A stretch of 64,000 nt of DNA from Mytilus galloprovincialis (GCF_965363235.1 NC_134839.1:100228417-100292416); one strand, 5' to 3'. Numbered from the stretch's first letter, positions 12,301-20,995 are shown. Program-made: numbers and translations. The notes: generated from the letters alone by a model not told the origin.

Positions 12301-15300
12301 ACCCCACAGCTCAGAATCTGTTTGTGGTTGGTATCAGAGACAGAGGATATGTTATGATAGACCAGGTAAGATTACCCTACAGCTCAGAATCTGTTTGTGG
12401 TTGGTATCAGAGACAGAGGATATGTTATGATAGACCAGGTAAGATTACCCCACAGCTCAGAATCTGTTTGTGGTTGGTATCAGAGACAGAGGATATGTTA
12501 TGATAGACCAGGTAAGATAACCCTACAGATCAGAATCTGTCAGTGGTTGGGATCAGAGACGGAGGATATGTTATGATATCCCAGGTAAAATTACCCCACA
12601 GCACAGAATATGTCAATGGTTGGTATCAGAGACAGAGGATATGTTATGATAGACCAGGTAAGATTACCCTACAGCTCAGAATCTGTTTGTGGTTGGTATC
12701 AGAGACAGAGGATATGTTATGATAGACCAGGTAAGATTACCCCACAGCTCAGAATCTGTCAGTGGTTGGTTTCAGAGACAGAGGATATGTTATTATAGAC
12801 CAGGTAAGATTACCCTACAGCTCAGAACCTGTCAGTAGTTTGGATCAGAGACAGAGGATATGTTATGATAGACCAGGTAATATTACCCCACAGCTCAGAA
12901 TCTGTCAGTGGTTGGTTTCAGAGACAGAGGATATGTTATGATAGACCAGGTTAGATTACCCCACAGTTCAGAACCTGTCAGTGGTTTGGATCAGAGACAG
13001 AGGATATGTTATGATAGACCAGGTAAGATTACCCTACAGCACAGAATCTGTCAGTGGTTGGTGTCAGAGACAAAGTATATGTTATGATAGACCAGGTAAG
13101 ATTACCCCACAGCTCAGAATCTGTTTGTGGTTGGTATCAGAGACAGAGGATATGTTATGATAGACCAGGTAAGATTACCCTACAGCTCAGAATCTGTTTG
13201 TGGTTGGTATCAGAGACAGAGGATATGTTATGATAGACCAGGTAAGATTACCCCACAGCTCAGAATCTGTTTGTGGTTGGTATCAGAGACAGAGGATATG
13301 TTATGATAGACCAGGTAAGATTACCCTACAGCTCAGAATGTGTCAGTGTTTGGGATCAGAGACAGAGGATATGTTATGATAGACCAGGTAAGATTATCCC
13401 ACAGCTCAGAATGTGTCAGTGGTTGGTATCAGAGACAGAGGATATGTTATGATAGACCAGGTATGATTACCCCACAGCTCAGAATCTGTCAGTGGTTGGT
13501 ATCAGACAGAGGATATGTTATGATAGACCAGGTAAGATTACCCTACAGCTCAGAATCTGTTTGTGGTTGGTATCAGAGACAGAGGATATGTTATGATAGA
13601 CCAGGTAAGAATACCCCACAGCACAGAATCTGTTTGTGGTTGGTATCAGAGACAGAGGATATGTTATGATAGACCAGGTAAGATTACCCTACAGATCAGA
13701 ATCTGTCAGTGGTTGGTATCAGAGACAGAGGATATGTTATGATAGACCAGGTAAGATTACCCCACAGATCAGAATCTGTCAGTGGTTGGTTTCAGAGACG
13801 GAGGATATGTTATGATAGACCAGGTAAGATTACCCACAGCTCAGAATCTGTCAGTTGTTGGGATCAGAGACAGAGGATATGTTATGATAGACCAGGTAAG
13901 ATTACCCCACAGCTCAGAATCTGTCAGTGGTTGGTATTAGAGACAGAGGATATGTTATGATAGACCAGGTAAGATAACCCTACAGCTCAGAATCTGTCAG
14001 TGGTTGGGATCAGAGACAGAGGATATGTTATGATAGGCCAGGTAAGATTACCCCACAGCTCAGAACCTGTCAGTGGTTGGTATCAGAGACAGAGAATATG
14101 TTATGATAGACCAGGTAAGATTACCCCACAGCTCAGAATCTGTCAGTGGTTGGTATTAGAGACAGAGGATATGTTATGATAGACCAGGTAAGATAACCCT
14201 ACAGCTCAGAATCTGTCAGTGGTTGGGATCAGAGACAGAGGATATGTTATGATAGGCCAGGTAAGATTACCCCACAGCTCAGAATCTGTCAGTGGTTGGT
14301 ATCAGAGACAGAGGATATGTTATGATAGACCAGGTAAGATAACCCTACAGCTCAGAATCTGTCAGTGGTTGGGATCAGAGACAGAGGATATGTTATGATA
14401 GACCAGGTAAGATTACCCCACAGCTCAGAATCTGTCAGTGGTTGGGATCAGAGACAGAGGATATGTTATGATAGACCAGGTAAGATAACCCTACAGCTCA
14501 GAATCTGTCAGTGGTTGGTATCAGAGACAGAGGATATGTTATGATAGACCAGGTAAGATAACCCTACAGCTCAGAATCTGTCATTGGTTGGGATCAGACA
14601 CAGAGGATATGTTATGATAGACCAGGTAAAATTACCCCACAGCTCAGAATCTGTTTGTGGTTGGTATCAGAGACAGAGGATATGTTTTGATAGACCAGGT
14701 AAGATTACCCCACAGCTCAGAATCTGTCAGTTATTGGTATCAGAGACAGAGGATATGTTATGAAAGACCAGGAAAGATTACCCTACATAGTGTTTCCTGC
14801 AGCTTTTAAAAAGGGCAGGGTAATTGTTAGCTCAGAGGGCACATTAAGCGCGATGGACAACAATTTTAGGGCACTTACTTAACATAAACAGGCAATTTCT
14901 ATAAAATGGATTCATTTAAAACATACTAGTTTAATACTATAAAAAGGACATATACATCTGTAATCAATCATTAAAACAAATTGTTAAACAAGAAAAAGTG
15001 TGTAAAACATATATATATGAAATATTTAAAACAATAAACACAATTAAAAACAAAATCAGTTCTTTAAAAACAAGAAAGCACTATGTCATATACATGTATA
15101 TAAAAATATTGCTTTGGTCATATCAATTGTCATTGACAAATCCTCCTTTTTTTCCTTAAAAACAGGTTGACACATTCCCTGATATCCAGGGTCATTTTTA
15201 GTAACTAAAATTTATTAAATTACAAAAAAAAATAACTTTACAAATTAACCCCTTCCCCTCTACACCCTTTTCCAAATTAAATTAATATAGATACAACAAG

Positions 15301-18300
15301 TTTTACTACTTTCATGGCACTACCATATCAGCTGTTTATTTTAAATGTCTATAAATAGCCAGACATAGTTGTCTGTTACTTAGGTGTTTTCCCCAAGTAT
15401 TTTTCCCGCCTAAAATGATCATGTGACATGTTTGTAAACAAAAGAAAACATTTGATCAAGGAATCCATTTATTTTCTGGATTATTCTGCTTTTAATAATT
15501 TAGTTTGGATTTTTATTCATTTCATTTAAGGTACAGTCAAGCATTTGTATTTAAAAAATAGTTTGCAAAGAATTTTTACTTTTCAATTTGACAAATGTCT
15601 CATGTCAGATCGCCGTTCATTGGCTTGTTCAACCATGCAAACAATGTAAATTATGTAAATTAGAAATCTATCAGCTGTAAAAAAAAATTATCTAAGCATC
15701 ACATCGATGTTTTTTCATTAATCTTCTAGGCAAAACGATGTTTCTGGGACTTGGGGGATACAATCAGGACCCGTGATTAGTATCTGTATTCACTATTCAA
15801 TCTATTGCAGTTTGCTAATCAGCTGATTACGAAATCGATTACAAAATGGCGACCTAGTGAACTTTTGTTTTGAAGGGAAATAACTCGAGCGGTATTCATA
15901 AAATATGTCTTTCAGTACCAGTTGTTAATTACGACGATAAAGGCATGGCGTCAGGAATTTCGACAAAATTAGGGCAGGGCGCAAATTTTTTTTTCCCAAA
16001 AAGGGCAGGGCTTCGAGAAATCGCGGCAGGGCGCCATTACACGCCAAAACCACCTGTAGAAAACACTACCTACAGCTCAGAATCTGTCAGTGGTTGGGAT
16101 CAGAGACAGAGGATATGTTATGATAGACCAGGTAAGATTACCCTACAGCTCAGAACCTGTCAGTGGTTGGTATCAGAGACAGAGGATATGTTATGATTGA
16201 CCAGGTAAGATTACCCCACAGCTCAGAATCTGTCAGTGGTTGGTATCAGAGACAGAGGATATGTTATGATAGACCAGGTAAAATTACCCCACAGCTCAGA
16301 ATCTGTCAGTGATTGGGATCCGAGACAGAGGATATGGGACAATATTTCTAATGCGCCTTGAAATGAGGATATGTTATGAAAGACCAGGTACAATAGCATT
16401 TTCTCATTACAGTTGTTATTTAAAGCACATTTTGATTCTACTTAGAGATTTCACATTTTTGTATGATATTCAAAATCAATGAAGGCAAATTTTAAAATAA
16501 GCATAATATTATTCATTAGAATATATGAAAATGGAGTATCAGTCAAAGAACAGAATTTTGATAGAGACCTTGAAATTTATTACATAGTGTTTTACCAGTT
16601 ATGACTAGATAAACTCAATAAATGAGGACTATAATGATATAAATATTCAAAGTGTTCTTTTGTCAAATGTTTTCTGATATACATATTTGTTATGTTGATA
16701 TTTTATTCAATAACCAATTTTAATAGGAACACAATATTTGTTGTTTGGAAATCATGTTATATTTTTTAGGTTCCTGTTGGTCTGGTGATTAGGGAAAGAA
16801 TACATAATTTATCTTTAAGCATTACAGCAAAGAAAGGTCAAACATTGGATATATTAGTGGAGAACCAAGGACATATAAACTTTGGATCTGGTATTAATAA
16901 CAATACTAAGGTATGTTGGTATCTCTTGAAAATGACAATGCTAAGTTGTGGTAGAAGTAAGTTGATATAAACTTCAGACCAGAAATCAGTGTCACTTCTT
17001 AGATATGCAACTTTTTTTGAAATCACTAGTTTCATTTTGTTGAAGAATACTTTTAATCAGACATCTGTTTCAAAAATGAAGGTCACCATTGACAAAACTG
17101 TCATAATTGCCATACAATTTGGTTTTTATTATAAATCAAATTCAACATAGAAACTACTGACTCAGACATCAAATGTTGGTTTCAATTTAAATCTGAGATA
17201 GAACAATCTTTTTATCTTTTTTCATATATAAGGGTTTTGAACTGCATATAGTTAGTACAATATAATTAATTGTCTATTCAGTAAAATCTAGTTATTCAAT
17301 TGGCGAACATGAATTTGACAGCTAATGTCCATTAACAATACTAACTTCTTTGATACATGAATTGGTATGTCATTATTTTATAGAAAGTTCCTTACCTGAA
17401 ATGTTTTGGAAAGAAACCACTTTGTTTTTTTTTGTTTGTTATTTTAACAGGGTATCATACAAAATGTTACCATAGGAACCACAATATTAACAGACTGGGA
17501 AATGTATCCTGTATCTCCTGAATTATTTGAACCAAGTACAGATACATTTAAAAGGTACTTAGAAATGATAATGCATATTTATTAAACTGAACAAATGTGA
17601 AAATAAAGACTGTACATGTATATCATTACATTTCATGAAAATATCTAGTAATTTTATATTGAGGAGGAAGATGATGACAAGATGATATCTATCTAATCCT
17701 ATATCTTGACCTTGAGGACTGTAAATGATTTTATTCCATAGCAAATTGTATGTTTTCATGTTTGTATAAACAATTGGATCTTTGTTGAATTAATAATTAT
17801 TTAAATCATATTTTTCAGTATTGGAACACCTTATTACAGTAAGGATGGGAGATTTATGTCGCCCTCTATTTATGTAGGACAAATGCCAACCCTTACAGAC
17901 CCTCAAGATACCTATCTAGATCCCACTACCTGGTCAAAGGTAATTAACTTACAAAGTATAACTTCTAATAATTCAGATGATACCTGAATCTGAGTCCACA
18001 ATGGCTCTTGGAAGGTAAACAGTAAGTTAATTTCTGATGACTTTGTTGTATTGTTAGGATGTTGTCTCCTTAAGGTTTACCCACATCTCTGTAATGTAGT
18101 CAGTTCTCATATTGATATCATATTGATCTAAAATTGACTAGTTGGTTTACTTTCTCATAAATTTTTGATTTGAATCATATTGATGGGTAGGGTACAACAT
18201 TTTGATCCAACTTATCCAAACCATCATTTTGCACCTCACATGAAATAATTTTTATTTTGTGTTGTTTTTATTTTTAAATCCAAATAAACTATATCAGTAT

Positions 18301-18627
18301 CTTTTAAACCTATTTGTATATATTATAAAATATTTTTACTTTCAGGGTCAGACAATTATAAGGAGTAACATGGCGTATAACATAGGAAGATATTGGCCCA
18401 TTGCTGGACCACAAATAAGACTGTTTGTACCAAAGCCTTACCTGGCTCCAAACACTGTTAATAATGTGATAATGTTCGAACTTGAAATGGCACCATGTAA
18501 AACCCAGGCTGGATGTACTGTTGAGTTTAAAGATAAACCATTAATCAATGCTACAGCACATGGACCTTATCATAAATATATGTCTCAAGAAATAGGTTAT
18601 AAATATAACTGGCATTCGTTTCATTAA
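146..18627 (+). CDS. GLB1: Beta-galactosidase, GH35 family (GLB1-like), 3' part, 12 exons
   Basis: Family knowledge: GH35 acid beta-galactosidase removes terminal beta-galactose from gangliosides and glycans, usually in the lysosome. Seen: twelve exons with GT/AG borders (146-329, 1297-1352, 1717-1838, 2320-2360, 3294-3409, 5135-5209, 7037-7132, 7636-7743, 16770-16910, 17451-17554, 17819-17939, 18346-18627) join in one frame into 481 codons plus stop. The acid/base Glu sits in ENEYG (codon 155-157) and the nucleophile Glu in NSEFYTGW (codon 1726-1728). [34 protein letters not shown] and [10 protein letters not shown] follow in the order of animal GLB1. The encoded length matches the human protein from its acid/base Glu onward, so the signal peptide and N-terminal barrel strands lie upstream of the window. 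Odd: two exons have their 3' ends and splice donors amplified into tandem arrays. It could be a GLB1L-type paralogue; the GH35 assignment itself is secure. Confidence 0.93.
330..1296. other. GLB1 intron
   Basis: AT-rich intron sequence. No exon-like or clearly repeated structure was recognised. Confidence 0.6.
1297..1352 (+). CDS. GLB1: GLB1 exon (WEPKGPL segment)
   Basis: Acceptor TTTTTGTAG, donor TTG|GTATGT. The first two bases complete the previous split codon. Encodes [18 protein letters not shown], matching the CEPKGPL segment of animal GLB1. Confidence 0.88.
1717..1838 (+). CDS. GLB1: GLB1 exon with catalytic nucleophile
   Basis: Acceptor TTCAACAG, donor AT|GTAAGT. Encodes [19 protein letters not shown] and on to LLAYGANIN; the Glu of NSEFY is the GH35 nucleophile by family knowledge. 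Ends with two bases of a split Met codon. Confidence 0.93.
2128..2215 (-). repeat. SINE/LINE 3'-tail-like fragment
   Basis: A GATTGATTGAT run is followed by a GTTAAACCCCACTTTCAGCA stretch. This is the reverse complement of the kind of tail seen at 56860-56905 (GGACGTTAAGCA followed by CAATCAATCAAT). It looks like a truncated retroposon tail in a GLB1 intron. Confidence 0.5.
2320..2360 (+). CDS. GLB1: GLB1 small exon ([13 protein letters not shown])
   Basis: 41-nt exon with acceptor TTTTTTAAAG and donor G|GTAAGT. It encodes [14 protein letters not shown], a conserved GH35 strand, and both split codons resolve correctly with the neighbouring exons. Confidence 0.92.
3020..3186. repeat. GC-rich dispersed repeat with GGGCCC blocks
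   Basis: A locally GC-rich patch in an AT-rich intron with several GGGCCCCC/GGGGGCC blocks (GGGGGCCTGGGTCCCCC, GTGGGCCCCC, GCGGGCCCCC) that could base-pair. Composition marks it as inserted repeat sequence. No target duplication was resolved. Confidence 0.45.
3294..3409 (+). CDS. GLB1: GLB1 exon ([15 protein letters not shown])
   Basis: Acceptor TTGACATTGTAG, donor AAG|GTAGGA. Encodes [20 protein letters not shown], then [19 protein letters not shown], and ends in phase 0. The last ~19 nt of the exon and the donor are the founder of the 28-bp tandem array that follows. Confidence 0.93.
3391..4019 (+). repeat. 28-bp minisatellite carrying a 5' splice site, split by an insertion
   Basis: Units read AGACAAGTCATTTCAAAG followed by GTAGGATCAT, so each repeats the last bases of the exon at 3294-3409 plus its GT donor. 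Copies run from the exon end to about 3504 and resume at about 3847 to 4019, separated by a dispersed repeat. The last unit has GTAAGA in place of GTAGGA. Confidence 0.9.
3505..3846 (+). mobile_element. Dispersed repeat 'A' (TATAAAAAAGAAGATGTGG...), inserted in the 28-bp array
   Basis: Starts TATAAAAAAGAAGATGTGGT, then GACCAAAATGACACAGACAT and CCCATACCGCATAGTCAGCT. The same sequence recurs at about 54318-54592 on the same strand and inverted at 22850-23485. It has no coding capacity and interrupts the tandem array cleanly, so it inserted after the array formed. Class unknown. Confidence 0.8.
4150..4345. repeat. Fragment shared with 22860-22990
   Basis: The blocks GTGCTAGTTCACAAGG, CAGGAAGACATATCA and ATTCTGACTATGA recur in the same order near 22890-22975, so this is a diverged piece of a dispersed repeat associated with family A. 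Confidence 0.5.
4797..4947. mobile_element. Palindromic MITE, Tc1/mariner-like TA target
   Basis: Two ~65-bp arms form a near-perfect inverted repeat (AGGAATGACTATAATATT on the left; the right arm reads AGAAATGACTGTAATATT in reverse) around a short GC-rich loop. TA dinucleotides flank it at 4795-4796 and 4948-4949. No ORF. It lies in a GLB1 intron. Confidence 0.75.
5004..5474. promoter_or_regulatory. Cluster of four TGACGTCA (CRE) palindromes
   Basis: Perfect TGACGTCA octamers at 5004-5011, 5377-5384, 5438-5445 and 5467-5474. The last three lie in a ~61-bp tandem repeat (GTTGCAAARGCTTTATCA... TCTGTATGACGTCA). TGACGTCA is the CREB/ATF consensus; whether these sites act is unknown, and they may simply belong to a repeat. 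Confidence 0.5.
5135..5209 (+). CDS. GLB1: GLB1 exon ([11 protein letters not shown])
   Basis: Acceptor TTATTTCTGCAG, donor TTT|GTAAGT; 25 codons in phase 0. It encodes a segment matching the PSTPKFAYGKV region that links the barrel to the beta domains in animal GLB1. Confidence 0.9.
5527..5650. mobile_element. Palindromic MITE (ATATGGCTTTTTSAATATC)
   Basis: The left arm 5527-5580 and right arm 5595-5650 are inverted copies: GATATGGCTTTTTCAATATC pairs with the right end, and the central ACCAATATAA blocks also pair. A sequence like the inner GTATCAACC block occurs at ~5308, so the 5285-5526 region may be part of a larger element. Confidence 0.7.
5757..6395 (+). repeat. Dispersed repeat 'F' (TACGACCGCAAA ... 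GGTTCAACCTCTG)
   Basis: Begins TATACGACCGCAAACC...GGATCGTATAATGG and ends near GTTCAGGGTTCAACCTCTGA. It shares its ends and internal blocks (GGAAGGTTGG, ACAGTATTGCGCAATA) with the 52150-55520 region. Noncoding. Short complementary blocks (ACGACC/GGTCGT in the 52-kb copy) suggest a terminal hairpin. Class not assigned. Confidence 0.7.
6491..6616. mobile_element. Perfect-palindrome MITE with 9-bp target duplication
   Basis: The arms are almost perfectly complementary (TAGTCCAAATAATTATGA at both ends, AAAGGCTATTATAA further in). The 9-mer GCTTTTGCT flanks both sides (6482-6490, 6617-6625). A 9-bp duplication fits a Mutator-like transposase by family knowledge. A degraded relative lies at 34176-34296. 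Confidence 0.85.
7037..7132 (+). CDS. GLB1: GLB1 exon (VYMQAFGQ)
   Basis: Acceptor TTCTTTCAG, donor CAG|GTATAA; 32 codons in phase 0. It encodes [16 protein letters not shown], then [11 protein letters not shown], positioned like the PLTFIQVKQ segment of animal GLB1. Confidence 0.87.
7636..7743 (+). CDS. GLB1: GLB1 exon, founder of the 73-bp array
   Basis: Acceptor TGTCTTTTCAG, donor CAG|GTAAGA. 36 codons in phase 0 encode [15 protein letters not shown], then [12 protein letters not shown], matching the GFVLYR...GVHDRAYVAVDG segment of animal GLB1. From 7673 to the donor the exon is identical in type to the downstream 73-bp tandem units. Joining this donor to the acceptor before 16770 restores the family order ([12 protein letters not shown]). 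Confidence 0.9.
7673..14787 (+). repeat. 73-bp minisatellite carrying exon end plus 5' splice site
   Basis: The unit is 56 nt of exon 7636-7743 sequence (CTCAGAATCTGTCAGTGG... TTATGATAGACCAG) plus 17 nt, GTAAGATTACCCTACAG. Adjacent copies are spaced 73 bp apart (for example unit starts 10898, 10971, 11044). The span over the period gives about 97 copies. Variants include GGTATC/GGGATC/GGTTTC, CTACAG/CCACAG, TTTGTGG for TCAGTGG, and TATCCCAGG. A few units are shortened (11213, ~11310). Consensus copies contain TGATAG in one frame, so no long ORF crosses the array; the short frames here are not genes. Confidence 0.97.
11700..13300 (+). repeat. Higher-order duplication inside the 73-bp array (876 bp = 12 units)
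   Basis: A distinctive run of variants (TATCCCAGGTAAAATTACC, AGAATATGTCAATGG, TTATTATAGACC, AACCTGTCAGTAGTTTGG) occurs at 11700-12000 and again at 12576-12876, offset 876 bp, exactly 12 x 73. The TATCCCAGG/ATATGTCAATGG motif also occurs at ~9771-9815. Unequal exchange in 12-unit blocks explains this. Confidence 0.85.
14788..16068. mobile_element. Nonautonomous DNA transposon inserted in the 73-bp array
   Basis: The ends are inverted: TAGTGTTTCCTGCAG at the left and, in reverse, TAGTGTTTTCTACAG at the right. CCTACA, part of the 73-bp unit, is duplicated at 14782-14787 and 16069-16074 (6-bp target duplication). Subterminal AAGGGCAGGG motifs occur at both ends. No transposase ORF was seen. The TIR resembles hAT termini, but hAT usually makes 8-bp duplications, so the superfamily is uncertain. 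Confidence 0.85.
16069..16390 (+). repeat. 73-bp array, distal remnant
   Basis: About four further units follow the transposon. The final unit is broken after GAGACAGAGGATATG by ~30 nt of unrelated sequence, then ends GAGGATATGTTATGAAAGACCAGGTACA. This marks the true 3' edge of the array. Confidence 0.92.
16770..16910 (+). CDS. GLB1: GLB1 exon ([14 protein letters not shown])
   Basis: Acceptor ATATTTTTTAG, donor AAG|GTATGT; 47 codons in phase 0. It encodes the conserved [15 protein letters not shown] segment (family LDLLVENMGRVNYG). It is the first exon beyond the 73-bp array, so the intron it closes is about 9 kb. Confidence 0.93.
17451..17554 (+). CDS. GLB1: GLB1 exon (ILTDWEMYP)
   Basis: Acceptor TTTTAACAG, donor AG|GTACTT. 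Encodes [20 protein letters not shown] and the following [15 protein letters not shown]. Ends with two bases of a split Ser codon. Confidence 0.91.
17819..17939 (+). CDS. GLB1: GLB1 exon ([17 protein letters not shown])
   Basis: Acceptor ATATTTTTCAG, donor AAG|GTAATT. The first base completes the Ser codon; it ends in phase 0. Encodes [20 protein letters not shown], matching YMGNFSIPSGIPDLPQDTF of animal GLB1. Confidence 0.91.
18346..18627 (+). CDS. GLB1: GLB1 terminal coding exon
   Basis: Acceptor TTTACTTTCAG; stop TAA at 18625-18627. Encodes [51 protein letters not shown] and a C-terminal tail, following the family pattern [20 protein letters not shown] to LELEWAPC. Confidence 0.95.
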   Translation, partial: GQTIIRSNMAYNIGRYWPIAGPQIRLFVPKPYLAPNTVNNVIMFELEMAPCKTQAGCTVEFKDKPLINATAHGPYHKYMSQEIGYKYNWHSFH

Positions 18628-18770
18628 ATTGTTATTAGTTATATTATATAAATTTTGTTTCACATTCTGATGCAATAGTCTTAGAAGGCAACTAATATAT
18701 TTTTACACTTTTTTAATGTTGAATAAGTTTTCAATGCTCTTATTTATAAGAAATTGTTTAAATTTTGTTT

Positions 18771-18776
18771 AATAAA
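18771..18776 (+). promoter_or_regulatory. Candidate polyadenylation signal of GLB1
   Basis: AATAAA hexamer about 145 nt after the GLB1 stop, in AT-rich sequence. It is the first canonical hexamer downstream of the stop that I noticed. Confidence 0.55.
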
Positions 18777-18838
18777 AGTTATAGTAAGTCAAACACCTGA
18801 AACATGATAGAAAAACAAAAAGATTAATATTTGCATAA

Positions 18839-20007
18839 GGCCAACTAAAATTAATTAGTAGATTTTCATCCAAATTTTTGAAAAAAATGGGGCGGGTGGA
18901 AGGATTTTATTTTTTAAATTTTATTTCATATGATACCCTCGTCACGAGTTCTTCATACCGCGGGGTATATGCTAGTAGAAAACAAGCTTGTATAATGTAT
19001 ATACATGCTGTATAAGGAATTCTACACTATTTTTAAACTCTTAAATAAAAATCCCTGATTGGCAACCACTGTTATACATGTAATTGCCGCTTTAGAAACC
19101 TATTTATAGTATACATCAAAAAGAAGAGAAATGCTCTCTTCAGTTGGACTATACCTACACCAAATTTATTTTGCTTTCTAAGCAATGGTTTGTAGTCCCC
19201 ATAAAATCAATAAAATGTATTGGTACAATCAGAGACATATATACATATATATATGTGTATATATGTCTCTGGTACAATTGTATGCAACACAAGTACAAAC
19301 TGTATTGTGAGTACAGAATAAAATGTAAACTCAGTGTTGAAAGTAATTATGATGTAAAACAAGAACTTAACCAAAAAGTAGTTGTTGTTTAATGACTAAA
19401 TTGAAGGTATTGGGACAGTTACAGAGGGTGTTTGCTGTTGGTCAACAAAATAACAACAGCCAAGGGCTTGTTATAATTAAAATGCGTGTTTGTCGACTTT
19501 TTTTTTCAATATACGGTCATAAATCAAATAAGTTCGTGCTTGTGTCAATTTGTTTAATCCAGTCATGTTTTTTTACCAATTTGTTCTACGATTCTTGCGC
19601 TTTGGATATCATTCACAGTCCACATTTCCTGACACAAAGTCATTGTATATTAAATGAAGAAAAAAACACGGTTTTCGATTCAGTTGTGACTACCGCAATT
19701 TGCGTTTCAGCGTAACACGAATATTTCATGCTCTTCTCGTTATCAATCACTATTCTCGGAAGATGATGTTGTCATCATAGAGCAGCAGAATATGTCGACT
19801 TAATCATTTTCGTTTGATTACTCGAAGAAATACAAAAACGAAATTTGAAACAGGAAGTTTTGAATGAAACGAAATTATCGATGGTTCCCGGTAACGGACA
19901 TGAACAAAATCCGGAAATCGTATTTTTGTTAAATAAAAAAAATCGGGGCGGGACGATTTCAGAGGGGCGGGCGGGGATGAAAATCTAGCAATTAATTTTA
20001 ATTGGCC
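18839..20007. mobile_element. PIF/Harbinger-like nonautonomous element
   Basis: ~33-bp inverted ends begin GGCCAACTAAAATTAATT (left) and GGCCAATTAAAATTAATT (right, reversed), both followed by TAGATTTTCATCC and GGGGCGGG-type tracts. TAA flanks each side (18836-18838, 20008-20010). GGCC ends with a TAA target fit PIF/Harbinger. The 107-codon open frame at 19392-19715 has no recognised domain and is probably spurious. Confidence 0.78.
19230..19271. mobile_element. 42-bp palindromic insertion with GTACAAT duplication
   Basis: CAGAGACATATATAC pairs with GTATATATGTCTCTG. The 7-mer GTACAAT is repeated at 19223-19229 and 19272-19278. It is nested inside the Harbinger-like element. A similar palindrome without a clear duplication is CCAGAGACATATATCTCTGG near 38632. 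Confidence 0.65.
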
Positions 20008-20010
20008 TAA

Positions 20011-20786
20011 TATTTAGAATTAAAATCAAATTATTAACAAATTTATTTACAGCATGGTGTGATATTTTATACTTTGGGTCTTCATGATTTAAACCATATT
20101 TTACAAAGGTAAAAGCAAAAACATTGTCGTCCCTTTTCATCCATTTTTTTTGGTTTTATTGAAAAAATGCTACTTAATATTTGAAAATTATTTGTGATGT
20201 TAGTGGTGGTATAAAATATTTTTTTGATTATACATGTATTATATGAGTTTTATTAGTAGAAGTGTTCAATATTCTTTTTGCAAAATTCAAAAATCATGCA
20301 TTCCTTGAAGATTTAAAAATCTGTTGAAAAGACAAAATACATATAATTTTGTTTTGGTATGTTAAGGTATATTTGAATGTGGTGCAATTGATAATTGAGA
20401 GGTTTTTATATATTTGATGGTTGGGAGTTTTGTTTTATACTTACTGGGTGTAAGATAAGATAATGTACTGTTGATAAATATATGTATCAATTTATGATTT
20501 ATATAAAGTAATAATTCCATAGATTGATTTAATAGTGCTTTTGTTATACATTATATTTGTAATATTTTCTGATTAAATTGTGGTTTTGTTATAGTTGTGA
20601 TATTTCTAAACACCTCGTTTAAACATACATGTAAGAAACTGATCAAATCAACATTAGTCTGAAAATGAAATAACAAAGGCATATTATTGGCACAATGCCA
20701 CTGAAGTGTGAAATCATTCATACTGACAAAAAGACCATGACTATTCACAAATGGAATGAAATTTAAGAGGGTGAATAGACATAAGA
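20011..20786. other. Intergenic, nothing recognised
   Basis: AT-rich sequence between the Harbinger-like element and the next dispersed repeat. The open frames present have no protein-like composition. Confidence 0.5.
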
Positions 20787-20995
20787 ATTGGTATGAGTGC
20801 CAATAAGACAACTCTCCATCTAAATCACAATTTGTAAAAGTAAACCATTATAGGTCAAATTACGGTCTTCAAAAGAGAGCCTTGGTTCACACCTAACAGC
20901 AAGCTATAAAGGGCCCTAAAATGACTAGTGTTAAACCATTCAAACAGGAAAAACAACGGTCTAATCAATATAAAAAAACTAGAAATGAAAAACAC
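20787..20995 (+). repeat. Dispersed repeat (GGTATGAGTGCCAATAAGACAACTCTCC)
   Basis: Contains TATGAGTGCCAATAAGAC, AACTCTCCATC, AAACCATTATAGGTCAAA and CAAGCTATAAAGGGCCC. Inverted fragments of the same family occur at 35590-35665 and 48040-48123. It is noncoding and related in layout to family A (gatgtggtatga... gtcaaagacc). Confidence 0.7.

Noticed and set aside
7651..13960. Series of overlapping open frames of 61-129 codons in the 73-bp array, reading like a repeat protein ([17 protein letters not shown]...)
   Set aside because: All are readings of the tandem unit in three frames; each ends at the same TGATAG. They have no splice or start context and reflect exon-derived sequence.
7673..14787. 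CRISPR-like array
   Set aside because: The repeat is contiguous with no variable spacers, lies in a eukaryotic intron and derives from the adjacent exon.
15870..16196. 108-codon frame crossing the transposon/array boundary
   Set aside because: It joins transposon end sequence to 73-bp units by chance.
19392..19715. 107-codon frame inside the Harbinger-like element as a transposase remnant
   Set aside because: No DDE, Myb/SANT or other transposase motif is visible; composition is not protein-like.
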